Position numbers and translations under genes: made by a program. A stretch of 7,748 nt of DNA, taken from a bacterium (GTDB taxonomy: Bacteria > Desulfobacterota > GWC2-55-46 > DRQE01). The notes under the pieces are model-generated. The model was given only the letters and a program-made list of their open reading frames with translations. It did not search any database and was not told the origin of the DNA. Shown here one piece after another: positions 1-6,143 of the stretch (its first letter is position 1; each line of letters opens with the position of its first letter). Location: NCBI GenBank assembly GCA_027017505.1, contig JALUQR010000196.1, forward strand, positions 1 through 7,748, in the 5' to 3' direction.

Positions 1-118
1 GGTCTTGAGTGGACATCTTGCCCATCTCACAGGCGCAGGACAGGGCCTTCTGCCATTCTTTGGCTTCTCTGTGGCGTTGCTCATCATCTGGTATCGTCTC
101 TCTTTTGCTTTTGGGCAT
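1..118 (-). CDS. Possible start of an unidentified gene running off the left edge
   Basis: A minus-strand frame opens with ATG at 118 and stays open for 39 codons to the edge. An in-frame TAA lies two codons before the ATG. The translation is rich in charged residues and looks helical (it begins MPKSKRETIPDDEQ, then has a Lys/Glu/Gln-rich stretch and CAC and STQD near the edge). There is no strong ribosome site before the ATG. A second minus-strand frame is also open across this stretch, so the choice rests only on composition. I do not recognise the product; in this position it could be another cassette gene or an unrelated neighbour. Confidence 0.3.
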   Translation of the reverse strand, partial: MPKSKRETIPDDEQRHREAKEWQKALSCACEMGKMSTQD

Positions 119-191
119 TGGTTATGGGGTATAACCCTGAGGATTTGTTTTGCTCTATCTTCTATACCAATGATCTGCTACTCAACACAAG

Positions 192-217
192 CTCCTCTTC
201 ACGCTCTTTCAGAGGAG
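192..217 (-). terminator. Weak hairpin after the endonuclease gene
   Basis: A 7-bp inverted repeat (CTCCTCT at 192-198, AGAGGAG at 211-217) with a 12-nt loop starts 7 nt past the endonuclease stop on the minus strand. It lacks a T-tract on its downstream side, so intrinsic termination is uncertain. It may only be a processing or stabilising hairpin, or chance. Confidence 0.25.
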
Positions 218-224
218 TTATTCT

Positions 225-677
225 TCACAAACGCCCTTTTCCCTTTCCTCTCCCATTGGGTCTTGGAATATGACCGTTGATTTTAAACTCATCATAGGCA
301 TCAAAGATGGTTTTACAGAACTTTATCATCTTTTCATCTTTTTGAGCCACTGCTTTTTTATAAATCTTGATAAAATATCGCTTACCTGCCTCAGTCTGTG
401 AATAGTTCTTTTTTAGAAGATTGTGCTCCATACAGAGAGTCTGTCCATTGTTTATATCATTCGTCCCACCTTTATCCTTAGGCTTTATATGATCTACCAC
501 CAGCTCAACACCATCAGCCTCACCCCTGCCACAGACAACACATCTATAGCCATCTCTCTTCAATATGGCCTCTTTAACCTTTGGAGGAAATTCCCATAGC
601 TCTTTATTGTCAACATGGTCGGGATCATACATATAAACGCCTTTTCTTACTTTTATCAGTTTCCCTTCCTGGTGCAA
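225..677 (-). CDS. HNH endonuclease, C-terminal part of the split restriction enzyme
   Basis: This 150-codon frame (from TTG 677) carries a clear HNH nuclease domain: CxxC (Cys46, Cys49), the metal/catalytic DH pair (Asp62-His63) in ELVVDHIKPKDKGG, Asn76/Asn77, and LCMEHN with Cys82, His85 and Asn86. The four C/C/C/H residues could bind structural zinc, with His in place of the usual fourth Cys. The C-terminal 60 residues are basic and end GRGKGKGRL. Placed after a beta-class methyltransferase, it is most simply the restriction nuclease of a type II system. The TTG start is poor, with no properly spaced ribosome site, and cuts a winged-helix segment in two, so the original gene probably ran 837 to 225 as about 203 residues with one base removed near 678. 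The HNH assignment is secure; activity of the gene as it stands is doubtful. Confidence 0.8.
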   Translation of the reverse strand: MHQEGKLIKVRKGVYMYDPDHVDNKELWEFPPKVKEAILKRDGYRCVVCGRGEADGVELVVDHIKPKDKGGTNDINNGQTLCMEHNLLKKNYSQTEAGKRYFIKIYKKAVAQKDEKMIKFCKTIFDAYDEFKINGHIPRPNGRGKGKGRL

Positions 678-837
678 ACTTCCTTATTGCCCTCCATGGG
701 TCTCTTGGAGGAGTATCGTGTTCTTTCAACCATTGTTCGGTAATCCAGTCTACAGCTGGGCCGTGAGGAATGGCTTTCTTTGGGCGGGCTTTAAAATATT
801 CCATAGCAAGCTCACTTATGGTCTTCCTTTTCGACAA
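625..837 (-). CDS. N-terminal part of a frameshifted restriction endonuclease (winged-helix segment)
   Basis: This frame starts with TTG at 837, immediately after the methyltransferase stop, with GAGGTG six nt upstream inside the end of that gene. Its first 53 residues (837 to 679) read as genuine coding sequence ending DPWRAIRK, after which the frame gives 17 unrelated-looking residues to a stop at 625. Skipping one T at about 678 continues smoothly as LHQEGKLIKVRKGVYMYDP in the next frame. Together these form a helix-turn-helix plus wing pattern (A-I-R-K-L-x-x-E-G-K-L-x-K-V-x-x-G-V-Y), suggesting a DNA-binding winged helix that might take part in site recognition. The piece alone would have half a domain and no nuclease motif. 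It is either a disrupted gene or a sequencing/assembly error. The function is inferred from the joined reading. Confidence 0.6.
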   Translation of the reverse strand: MSKRKTISELAMEYFKARPKKAIPHGPAVDWITEQWLKEHDTPPRDPWRAIRKFAPGRETDKSKKRRLYV

Positions 838-1635
838 TTACAGCACCTCAGCAAACAATTTTTCTTCGTTAATCCTTGCCTCCTTGATTAATCTGTCCAC
901 AGCAAGTTTGCAATAACCTTTATCAATCTCTATGCCTATTCCTATCCTATTGAGTTTATAGGAAGCGATAAGTGTGGTACCACTTCCCATGAACGGATCC
1001 AGGACAGTATCTCCCATAAAGGAGAAGAGCTTGATACACCTTTTGGGAAGTTCTATGGGGAAAGGTGCGGGATGGCCTGTCTTCTTTTTGCTTTCTCCAG
1101 AGAAGGTCCAAAGCCCGTTTGTCCACTCCATAAATTCTTCTCGTGTTATATCAGATTTTTTGCTACCACCTGTTTTCTTCCATCTCTTTTTATACAGGAC
1201 CACGATTAGCTCAACAGGAGCTATCACATAAGGAGCGGATGCACTCATCCATGAACCCCAGGCAGTTCTTCTTGAGATATTTCCTTCATTCCATATAACA
1301 GTAGAATGATACTTGAAGCCTATCTGTTTAGCGATAGTTGTGAAATCTGCTCCTACACTTTGTTGTCCTCCCTTATTTTTATCAAGTGGGATATTCAGAC
1401 AAAATCTTCCGTCGTCCTTTAGCCATTCATAGCACCTTGTAAGCCATTTTTTGCTAAATTCCAGATAATCCCTGTATGAAAGCTTATCATCGTGGGAATT
1501 GTATTTAATGTCAACATTGTAGGGAGGAGAGGTTACAATCAGGTCTATACTGCCGGGTTTAATCTCTTTCGTCTTAAGGACATCATCATTTATTATCTTA
1601 ATAGACTTATCCTGGAAAAATATCGGAGAAGGCAT
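838..1635 (-). CDS. Beta-class DNA amino-methyltransferase (type II RM modification enzyme)
   Basis: This 265-residue protein transfers a methyl group from S-adenosylmethionine to an exocyclic amino group in DNA. The catalytic motif IV TSPPYN (35-40) comes before the SAM-binding motif DPFMGSGTT (213-221), followed by GIEID (234-238); this order defines the beta class. HPAPFP (188-193) fits motif X, which precedes motif I in this class. The central part (about 110-180, including GNISRRTAWGSW at 118-129) probably carries target recognition. An S/TPPY motif is most typical of N4-cytosine enzymes, but some beta-class N6-adenine enzymes also have TSPPY, so the target base and site are open. The length is normal and the gene looks intact. 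The endonuclease gene begins at the base after its TAA, so the pair is translationally coupled. Sequence here is visibly AT-richer than the acl operon, as expected for a mobile cassette. Confidence 0.9.
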   Translation of the reverse strand: MPSPIFFQDKSIKIINDDVLKTKEIKPGSIDLIVTSPPYNVDIKYNSHDDKLSYRDYLEFSKKWLTRCYEWLKDDGRFCLNIPLDKNKGGQQSVGADFTTIAKQIGFKYHSTVIWNEGNISRRTAWGSWMSASAPYVIAPVELIVVLYKKRWKKTGGSKKSDITREEFMEWTNGLWTFSGESKKKTGHPAPFPIELPKRCIKLFSFMGDTVLDPFMGSGTTLIASYKLNRIGIGIEIDKGYCKLAVDRLIKEARINEEKLFAEVL

Positions 1636-1955
1636 TTTTTCACATGCTCCTTCAATTTTGCAGTTCCTCTCATTCAGACCGGCCTGGAATCAATATACTA
1701 CCCCCTCATGTTTCTGTCAATATTCTTAGGGACATGACCTCCACCTCACCACCCTTATAGGTTCTCCTGATAGACTGAAGAGACAGTTTCATAAATATAC
1801 AGCAAGATGTGTAAGGACCGGGGCGAGTTTTATCTTCTATGGTTATGGACAGTCGCGCCAGCTCATGTGTGTTTACAGGGTTGTGGAGACTGATAATGGG
1901 ATGAACTTGCCGGTGATGTAGGCCAGAAGAAAAAGAAGTAGACAAAAAGACTTAC
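1636..1955. other. Intergenic region between the acl operon and the restriction-modification cassette
   Basis: About 320 bp lie between the acl terminator and the methyltransferase start. I see no convincing gene. A minus-strand open frame of 79 codons (1945 to 1706) begins with TTG, has no good ribosome site, has unremarkable Ser/Thr-rich composition and ends inside the promoter described separately. No tRNA or obvious structured RNA was recognised. It could be a decayed gene remnant at the boundary of an inserted cassette, but nothing in it identifies the origin. Confidence 0.5.
1692..1720 (-). promoter_or_regulatory. Sigma70-type promoter for the methyltransferase-endonuclease genes
   Basis: On the minus strand a perfect -35 box TTGACA (1720..1715) is followed after exactly 17 nt by TATATT (1697..1692), a 5/6 match to TATAAT. 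Transcription would begin near 1685, giving a leader of about 50 nt before the methyltransferase ATG. An AAGGAG ribosome site lies in the leader, 11 nt from the ATG, which is a little long. No operator, control-protein box or C-protein gene is visible. Confidence 0.7.
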
Positions 1956-1990
1956 AACACCCCAGGCATGAACACCGTGCCTGGGGTGTT
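1956..1990 (-). terminator. Rho-independent terminator of the icd-aclBA operon
   Basis: A perfect 13-bp inverted repeat (AACACCCCAGGCA at 1956-1968 and TGCCTGGGGTGTT at 1978-1990) encloses a 9-nt loop. It starts 35 nt past the aclA stop. On the minus strand the stem is followed, after five other bases (GTAAG), by TCTTTTTGTC, a T-rich tail. The GC-rich stem and its position support intrinsic termination after aclA. The slightly offset T-tract is the only weakness. Confidence 0.8.
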
Positions 1991-2025
1991 ATGTGTAAGG
2001 GGCAAGCCCTTAAGCTTTTAAATCC

Positions 2026-4734
2026 CTACCTTACGAATACGCACTGGCTTGCAGGGGTACGGGTGTCCATGTCTCTTCCCCTGTTTATGTGGTCATCTAT
2101 CTCTGCTGCACAGCCTATCATCCTGCCGAAGAGGAATGTGGTGAAGGCTGCATTCTCCACCTCTTTTTCTGACATCTCTCCCGAGGTGAATGCCTTCCAG
2201 ACTATCTTAAGGAGTATCACCGCTATGACCGCATCCACATTCACACAGAACACATTCCTTGTAACCTTTGCCTCAAAGAGGGACTGTACAAGTATTCTGT
2301 AGAAATCCAGGAACACATTGTATATGCCCCTTTCCTTGAAGACCTCCTCAACGAACTGCTCCCTCGGGTCATAGTTTACGGGCTTACCCTTGAACACGGG
2401 ATGTCCCACGCAGGGTATCTTCCTGTATTCTATGTTGCCTATTGCCTTCTGCTCTGCCTTGTACTGTGCATACCAGCCTGCGTACTCATCTGCTATCTTT
2501 TTCAGATCCAGCCCGTGCTTCGGGTCTCCAGGGTCTTTGAGGCCCGTATCCTTGAACCTCTCTATGAGGAACTCTATTGCCTCGTAGCCGTTTCCACCAT
2601 GTGCAAACCCTGTGTGCGTCAGGAACCCTGCAAATGCCTTGTTTATCTGCACCCTCATGGGGTCCTCAGGCCCATCCGCACTTACCGCACCCTTGCTTCC
2701 CTGGGCTGATATGGTGCCAGGACCATTCGATACAATGAGCCCCAGAAGAAGGGAGAACTCAAAGAGCTCCTGTTCGGTTGGCCTTCTTCCAACAAGTGCA
2801 AGGAAGGCGGTCTCTGTGAAAGACCACTCCCTTACAAGCTCTGTGTTCTTGACCCCGCAGAAGCTATCAGTGGTATGCTTTTCCATGGGCACACTGCAGG
2901 CAACCATCTTGGAGAAGACAAGCGAATACCAGGGTAGCGTCAGGAAGGTGACCCTCGAGATGTCCTTCCTTAAAAGGGGCTTCCAGGCAAGGGTTGCCCA
3001 CACGGCAGAAAGAAGCGCAGACCTCGAGGGCATACCCCCTGCAACATCCTTCACAAAGTCCACAAACACAGAACCCCTTCCAGTGGCCTCAACCCTCTCA
3101 ACCATCGCCTCAAGAACCTCATCCTCACCATCGGCCCTGAAGAGTGCCCTATCTTCATCGCTCAGACGGGCTATTATGTCTTTATAATCAAATGGTTCTG
3201 CAGGGTCTTTTACATTGAGTTTGAAGTTTTCAAAGATTATCTCCATTATGCGTTCTGCATCCTTCACCCTGCGTCTTCCCACAATGGATATGGCGCTTGC
3301 AAGCACCGTATTGGGGGAGTTTTCCTCCCTTCTTGAAGCATCTGCTGAGGCAAGTTCTGGCGAGTTATGGGAGTTTACGAATCCGTTAAGCACGGTGTTT
3401 GCAAGCTCACGCTCGTAGCTATCGGGATAGTTCTTCAGCACAGAGAGCACAATGTTTTCCTCGAACGAGTGTTTGCCCGCATCCAGTATGGACACCCCGT
3501 GGAGTTTTGTTATCTGTGTCTGTGGGTCCATCATGGATGCCCCGCTTGCATCCTTCATGGGCTGGCGCGGGTACTGGGCACCAACCTGTTTGAGCACTTC
3601 TTCTATCTGTTCTCCGTAGGGTGAGATTGCCCGTACGGGCTTTATATCGAGCTCTTCTGGCACCTGGATGCCTGCATTGCTTGCAAACCAGCACTTAAGC
3701 GAGAGGTCTCCCCTGGGCTCAAAGTCAGGCTCTATGCCGTTAAGCTCCATCACCTTTGTGAGTGCCTCTGGTATGTGGGCTATGTTGGTTACCACCGCAC
3801 CCTTCTTCGAGTAAATGGGGTTTTCAGGGGTGTAGATGCCGTCCACCTCGAAGTACTCCATGAACCATCTTTCCTTTGCCCTTGCATCGTCACCACTGCC
3901 TGCAAGACTGCCCGCATGGCCACATGCCTTCGTAAGTCTTGCCTTCCACCTGCCAACAACGCATGCAACAGTGGGTTTGGTTATCTCAAGGTCCTTCTCG
4001 TAGTATCCACCTGGCTCAACATATATAACGGCACCCTTGCTCCTTGGGTCATTCGAAAGGGCGTGGAAGAACTCCCTGGGTGCAAAGTGTATGTACACAT
4101 CCTTTCCACTTGAGATGGATGTGGTGGTACCCCAGCCCTTTGTAAGGAGATAGACCGCAATGGTTGTTGTGAAGTTACCAGAGTTGGAGTATATGGCTAT
4201 TGAGCCCTTAACAAGGGATTCCTCAGGCCTGCTTCCACCGAGTGCACCGCCTATCCTGACCCTGTTCCAGGAATCCGCCACACCCAGACAGTTACCACCA
4301 AACACATCCACCCCGTTTGTCTGACATATGGCCCTTATTACACGGGCATCGTGGATTGGAACCTTCTCTGTTATTATGATTATCTTTTTAAGTTCCGGGT
4401 TGAACTTTACAACCTCTGCAACTCCATCCTTGACACCCGCAGGTGGCAGATAGACAACAGCGGTGTTAAACCTGTGGCCTGCGTCCATGCCCTCTTTTAC
4501 CGAGTTATAGACAGGTATGTCTCCTATGGGTGTTTCCAGCACCTGTCCGCTTCTTCCAGGGCTTGTACCGAAGACCACATTTCCACCACTGAAGGCATGG
4601 CTTACAGGGGTCACTGTTCTGCTCTCTGTACCGAGGATGTTGAGCACGCAGACCCTGTCCTCCCTCGTTGCCACCTCTTCAAGGGAGTTTATTCCAACAT
4701 AGTATGGAAAGTCTTTTACACCTACTTTATGCAT
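2026..4734 (-). CDS. aclA: ATP-citrate lyase, CoA-ligase plus citrate-synthase-like subunit (AclA), unusually long
   Basis: AclA completes ATP-citrate lyase (citrate + ATP + CoA to acetyl-CoA + oxaloacetate + ADP + Pi), a key enzyme of the rTCA cycle. Residues about 1-330 resemble succinyl-CoA synthetase alpha: a CoA-site glycine segment GTSPGRSG (about 56-63), GGNC (146-149) and the phosphohistidine loop GHAGS with His273. The C-terminal citrate-synthase-like domain (about 638-902) carries GHPV (His778), NVDAV (Asp834) and FGRMIG (Arg871), matching human ACLY His975, Asp1026 and the GRSMG arginine. At about 902 residues it is some 300 longer than Chlorobium-type AclA; the extra segment (about 380-635) looks like a degenerate copy of the citrate-synthase fold. 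Other departures are Asn670 at the ACLY His900 position and Thr191 at the power-helix Glu position. The start is taken as ATG 4734 because AGGTGA sits 8 nt upstream; an in-frame GTG at 4746 would add four residues but lies inside that site. ACL activity is likely but not certain given these changes. Confidence 0.88.
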   Translation of the reverse strand: MHKVGVKDFPYYVGINSLEEVATREDRVCVLNILGTESRTVTPVSHAFSGGNVVFGTSPGRSGQVLETPIGDIPVYNSVKEGMDAGHRFNTAVVYLPPAGVKDGVAEVVKFNPELKKIIIITEKVPIHDARVIRAICQTNGVDVFGGNCLGVADSWNRVRIGGALGGSRPEESLVKGSIAIYSNSGNFTTTIAVYLLTKGWGTTTSISSGKDVYIHFAPREFFHALSNDPRSKGAVIYVEPGGYYEKDLEITKPTVACVVGRWKARLTKACGHAGSLAGSGDDARAKERWFMEYFEVDGIYTPENPIYSKKGAVVTNIAHIPEALTKVMELNGIEPDFEPRGDLSLKCWFASNAGIQVPEELDIKPVRAISPYGEQIEEVLKQVGAQYPRQPMKDASGASMMDPQTQITKLHGVSILDAGKHSFEENIVLSVLKNYPDSYERELANTVLNGFVNSHNSPELASADASRREENSPNTVLASAISIVGRRRVKDAERIMEIIFENFKLNVKDPAEPFDYKDIIARLSDEDRALFRADGEDEVLEAMVERVEATGRGSVFVDFVKDVAGGMPSRSALLSAVWATLAWKPLLRKDISRVTFLTLPWYSLVFSKMVACSVPMEKHTTDSFCGVKNTELVREWSFTETAFLALVGRRPTEQELFEFSLLLGLIVSNGPGTISAQGSKGAVSADGPEDPMRVQINKAFAGFLTHTGFAHGGNGYEAIEFLIERFKDTGLKDPGDPKHGLDLKKIADEYAGWYAQYKAEQKAIGNIEYRKIPCVGHPVFKGKPVNYDPREQFVEEVFKERGIYNVFLDFYRILVQSLFEAKVTRNVFCVNVDAVIAVILLKIVWKAFTSGEMSEKEVENAAFTTFLFGRMIGCAAEIDDHINRGRDMDTRTPASQCVFVR

Positions 4735-4764
4735 CGTACAGTTCACCTCTCAAAGGTTTTGGGG
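4735..4764 (-). promoter_or_regulatory. aclB-aclA junction with the ribosome site that decides the aclA start
   Basis: The 30-nt gap between the aclB TAA and the aclA ATG contains GAGAGGTGA, which places an AGGTGA Shine-Dalgarno core 8 nt before ATG 4734. The alternative GTG at 4746 overlaps this core and has no purine-rich site of its own upstream. No terminator or promoter is evident, in keeping with cotranscription. Confidence 0.6.
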
Positions 4765-6063
4765 TTAAACAGTTACCTGTGCGGGTTCTTCCTTTTTACC
4801 GAGGAGTTTCTCCTCTATGAGCTTTCTACCGCCCTGGCGCATCCAGTCGTCCACCTTTATGGCGTAGTTTACCACCTCGCTCATGGCGCTGTCGTGGCCG
4901 AACATGCGGTAGGGCAGTTTCAACCTGTCGAGGGTGTCCTTCATGTAGGCCATACCTTTTATGAGGTTTGGCCCACCCCTGCCTATGACCACAAAAAGCG
5001 GAGTGGGACCATTATCCTGGAAGTACTCACGCAGGGCATCTGCCATTGCACGGAAGGTCTGGTATATATCGGTGTTGTTTGCCTTTCCACCTATTATGAA
5101 GAGCACATTGCTCTGCTTCAGCCAGTACTTGAACACTATTCTTGATATCTGGAGCATCTTCTCGTATGGCGGGTTACCACCGAAGTCAGACGATATGGTT
5201 GCCCTCTCGCCGAGAAGCTCTGTAACCAGTGCGTTGGCACCTCCACCAAATGTGGGTGCGGTTATGGTGCCGTGGGGGTTTATGACAAACACATCGCTCT
5301 GACCCTGATATGTGCGCAGCTGGTTTATCTCCTGTTCGAACTCGGAGTAGTCTGACGCAAAAAGATGTGGCGGTAGCTCGAGCCTCTTCCATGCGGGGTC
5401 ATCTATATCGAATGTTGCCTTGAAGTCGCATGCAACGGGCATGAGTCTGCCCGTCTCTGTGGGCATCATCCTTATCGGGTTGAGCTCTATGAGGCTGAAC
5501 CCGTAGTTATTGTAGAGTGTCCACAGCTTTGGCAGGTTCTGCACCAGAGGGCTTATGATTTCCTTTGGTGCATTGAGCTCTTCCAGGGCGTTGGCTATGT
5601 GGTAGCTCTTAAGCCCTGTAAGAGGGTCAAATGGAACCACCCTGAGTCTGTCTCTGGGCACCTCCTCTATGTCCACACCACCCTCGTGGGTTATGGTGAT
5701 GGTGGGTGCCCTGTAGACTGTGGAGTCCTGTATGGCGAAGTAGACCTCGTACTTTGCGGGCACAAACCCCTCGAAGGTAACACCATCTGCCTTTGCGGTG
5801 GTGTTACCGGTGGTGTGCTCCACAAAGTAGAGTCTTTCCTTGTGCCTCAGGGCGTCCTCTATGTTCTTTGCCCTGCCTATAAGGCCAGATTTGCCCTTCT
5901 TGCCAACTCCACCCTTGAACACAGGTTTTATAAGTATCTCACCGTGCTTCTTTATGAGCTCCTTTATCTCGTCCACACTTGCCTCTGGCCCGAGTACCTC
6001 GGCCACAGGAAACTCCACCTTTTTAAGTAACTTGCTTCCCCATAAAAGGCCTGTTAACTGCAT
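4765..6063 (-). CDS. aclB: ATP-citrate lyase, ATP-grasp/citrate-binding subunit (AclB)
   Basis: This 432-residue protein is the smaller ATP-citrate lyase subunit, close to the roughly 400 residues usual for bacterial AclB. It is homologous to succinyl-CoA synthetase beta and to the N-terminal part of human ACLY. It would bind ATP and citrate and drive formation of citryl-phosphate, then citryl-CoA, together with AclA. Residues 1-240 are ATP-grasp-like, with a glycine/lysine loop at 51-60 (GGVGKKGKSG), a metal/nucleotide-site segment IELNPIRM (192-199) and DFKATFDID (213-221). Residues about 255-415 form the CoA-ligase/citrate-binding flavodoxin-like domain, with GGGANALVTELL (273-284), DFGGNPP (293-299), GGKANNTD (325-332) and FGHDSAM (388-394). 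The ATG is preceded by a good GGAGGTG ribosome site about 5 nt away. It lies 80 bp after icd and 30 bp before aclA, so cotranscription is likely. Confidence 0.93.
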   Translation of the reverse strand: MQLTGLLWGSKLLKKVEFPVAEVLGPEASVDEIKELIKKHGEILIKPVFKGGVGKKGKSGLIGRAKNIEDALRHKERLYFVEHTTGNTTAKADGVTFEGFVPAKYEVYFAIQDSTVYRAPTITITHEGGVDIEEVPRDRLRVVPFDPLTGLKSYHIANALEELNAPKEIISPLVQNLPKLWTLYNNYGFSLIELNPIRMMPTETGRLMPVACDFKATFDIDDPAWKRLELPPHLFASDYSEFEQEINQLRTYQGQSDVFVINPHGTITAPTFGGGANALVTELLGERATISSDFGGNPPYEKMLQISRIVFKYWLKQSNVLFIIGGKANNTDIYQTFRAMADALREYFQDNGPTPLFVVIGRGGPNLIKGMAYMKDTLDRLKLPYRMFGHDSAMSEVVNYAIKVDDWMRQGGRKLIEEKLLGKKEEPAQVTV

Positions 6064-6143
6064 TCCACACCTCCAAGACTTCCCCTGTTCAGGGATTTTA
6101 AGGTTTTTACCTCTTCCCTACAGCCCTTCATCTCTACCCCTGT
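6064..6143 (-). other. icd-aclB intergenic spacer with a 10-bp direct repeat
   Basis: This 80-nt spacer ends with the strong aclB ribosome site GGAGGTG. On the minus strand TGAACAGGGG occurs twice in the same orientation, at 6146..6137 (overlapping the icd TGA stop) and at 6091..6082. No convincing stem-loop terminator and no clear -35/-10 pair is seen, so icd and aclBA are probably one transcript. The role of the repeat is unknown. Confidence 0.45.

Noticed and set aside
5..280. 91-codon plus-strand frame with hydrophobic stretches
   Set aside because: It overlaps the end of the HNH gene in antisense. The apparent membrane-like composition arises from the complement of Lys/Glu-rich coding sequence on the other strand.
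670..685. Programmed ribosomal frameshift in the endonuclease gene
   Set aside because: The site AGG AAG TTT GCA has no standard slippery heptamer, no stop codon to pause at and no obvious downstream stimulatory structure; mutation or sequencing error is simpler.
1706..1945. 79-codon minus-strand frame between acl and the methyltransferase
   Set aside because: It has a TTG start without a ribosome site, begins within the T-rich tail after the acl terminator, ends inside the promoter -35/spacer region and has no recognisable family. I considered a transposase remnant but found no motif to support it.
2612..3187. 191-codon plus-strand open frame
   Set aside because: It is wholly antisense to aclA coding sequence that contains conserved citrate-synthase-like motifs. 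It is Ser/Thr/Pro-rich without domain features.
4351..5145. 264-codon plus-strand open frame
   Set aside because: It is antisense across the aclA start, the spacer and the aclB end, both secure genes. The translation is rich in Cys, His and Tyr with no recognisable motif, typical of a shadow frame.
5599..6030. 143-codon plus-strand open frame
   Set aside because: Antisense to the ATP-grasp part of aclB; no ribosome site or motif supports it.
6082..6095. CCCT...AGGG mini-hairpin in the icd-aclB spacer as a terminator
   Set aside because: Only 4 bp of stem and no adjacent T-tract on the minus strand; too weak to separate icd from aclBA.
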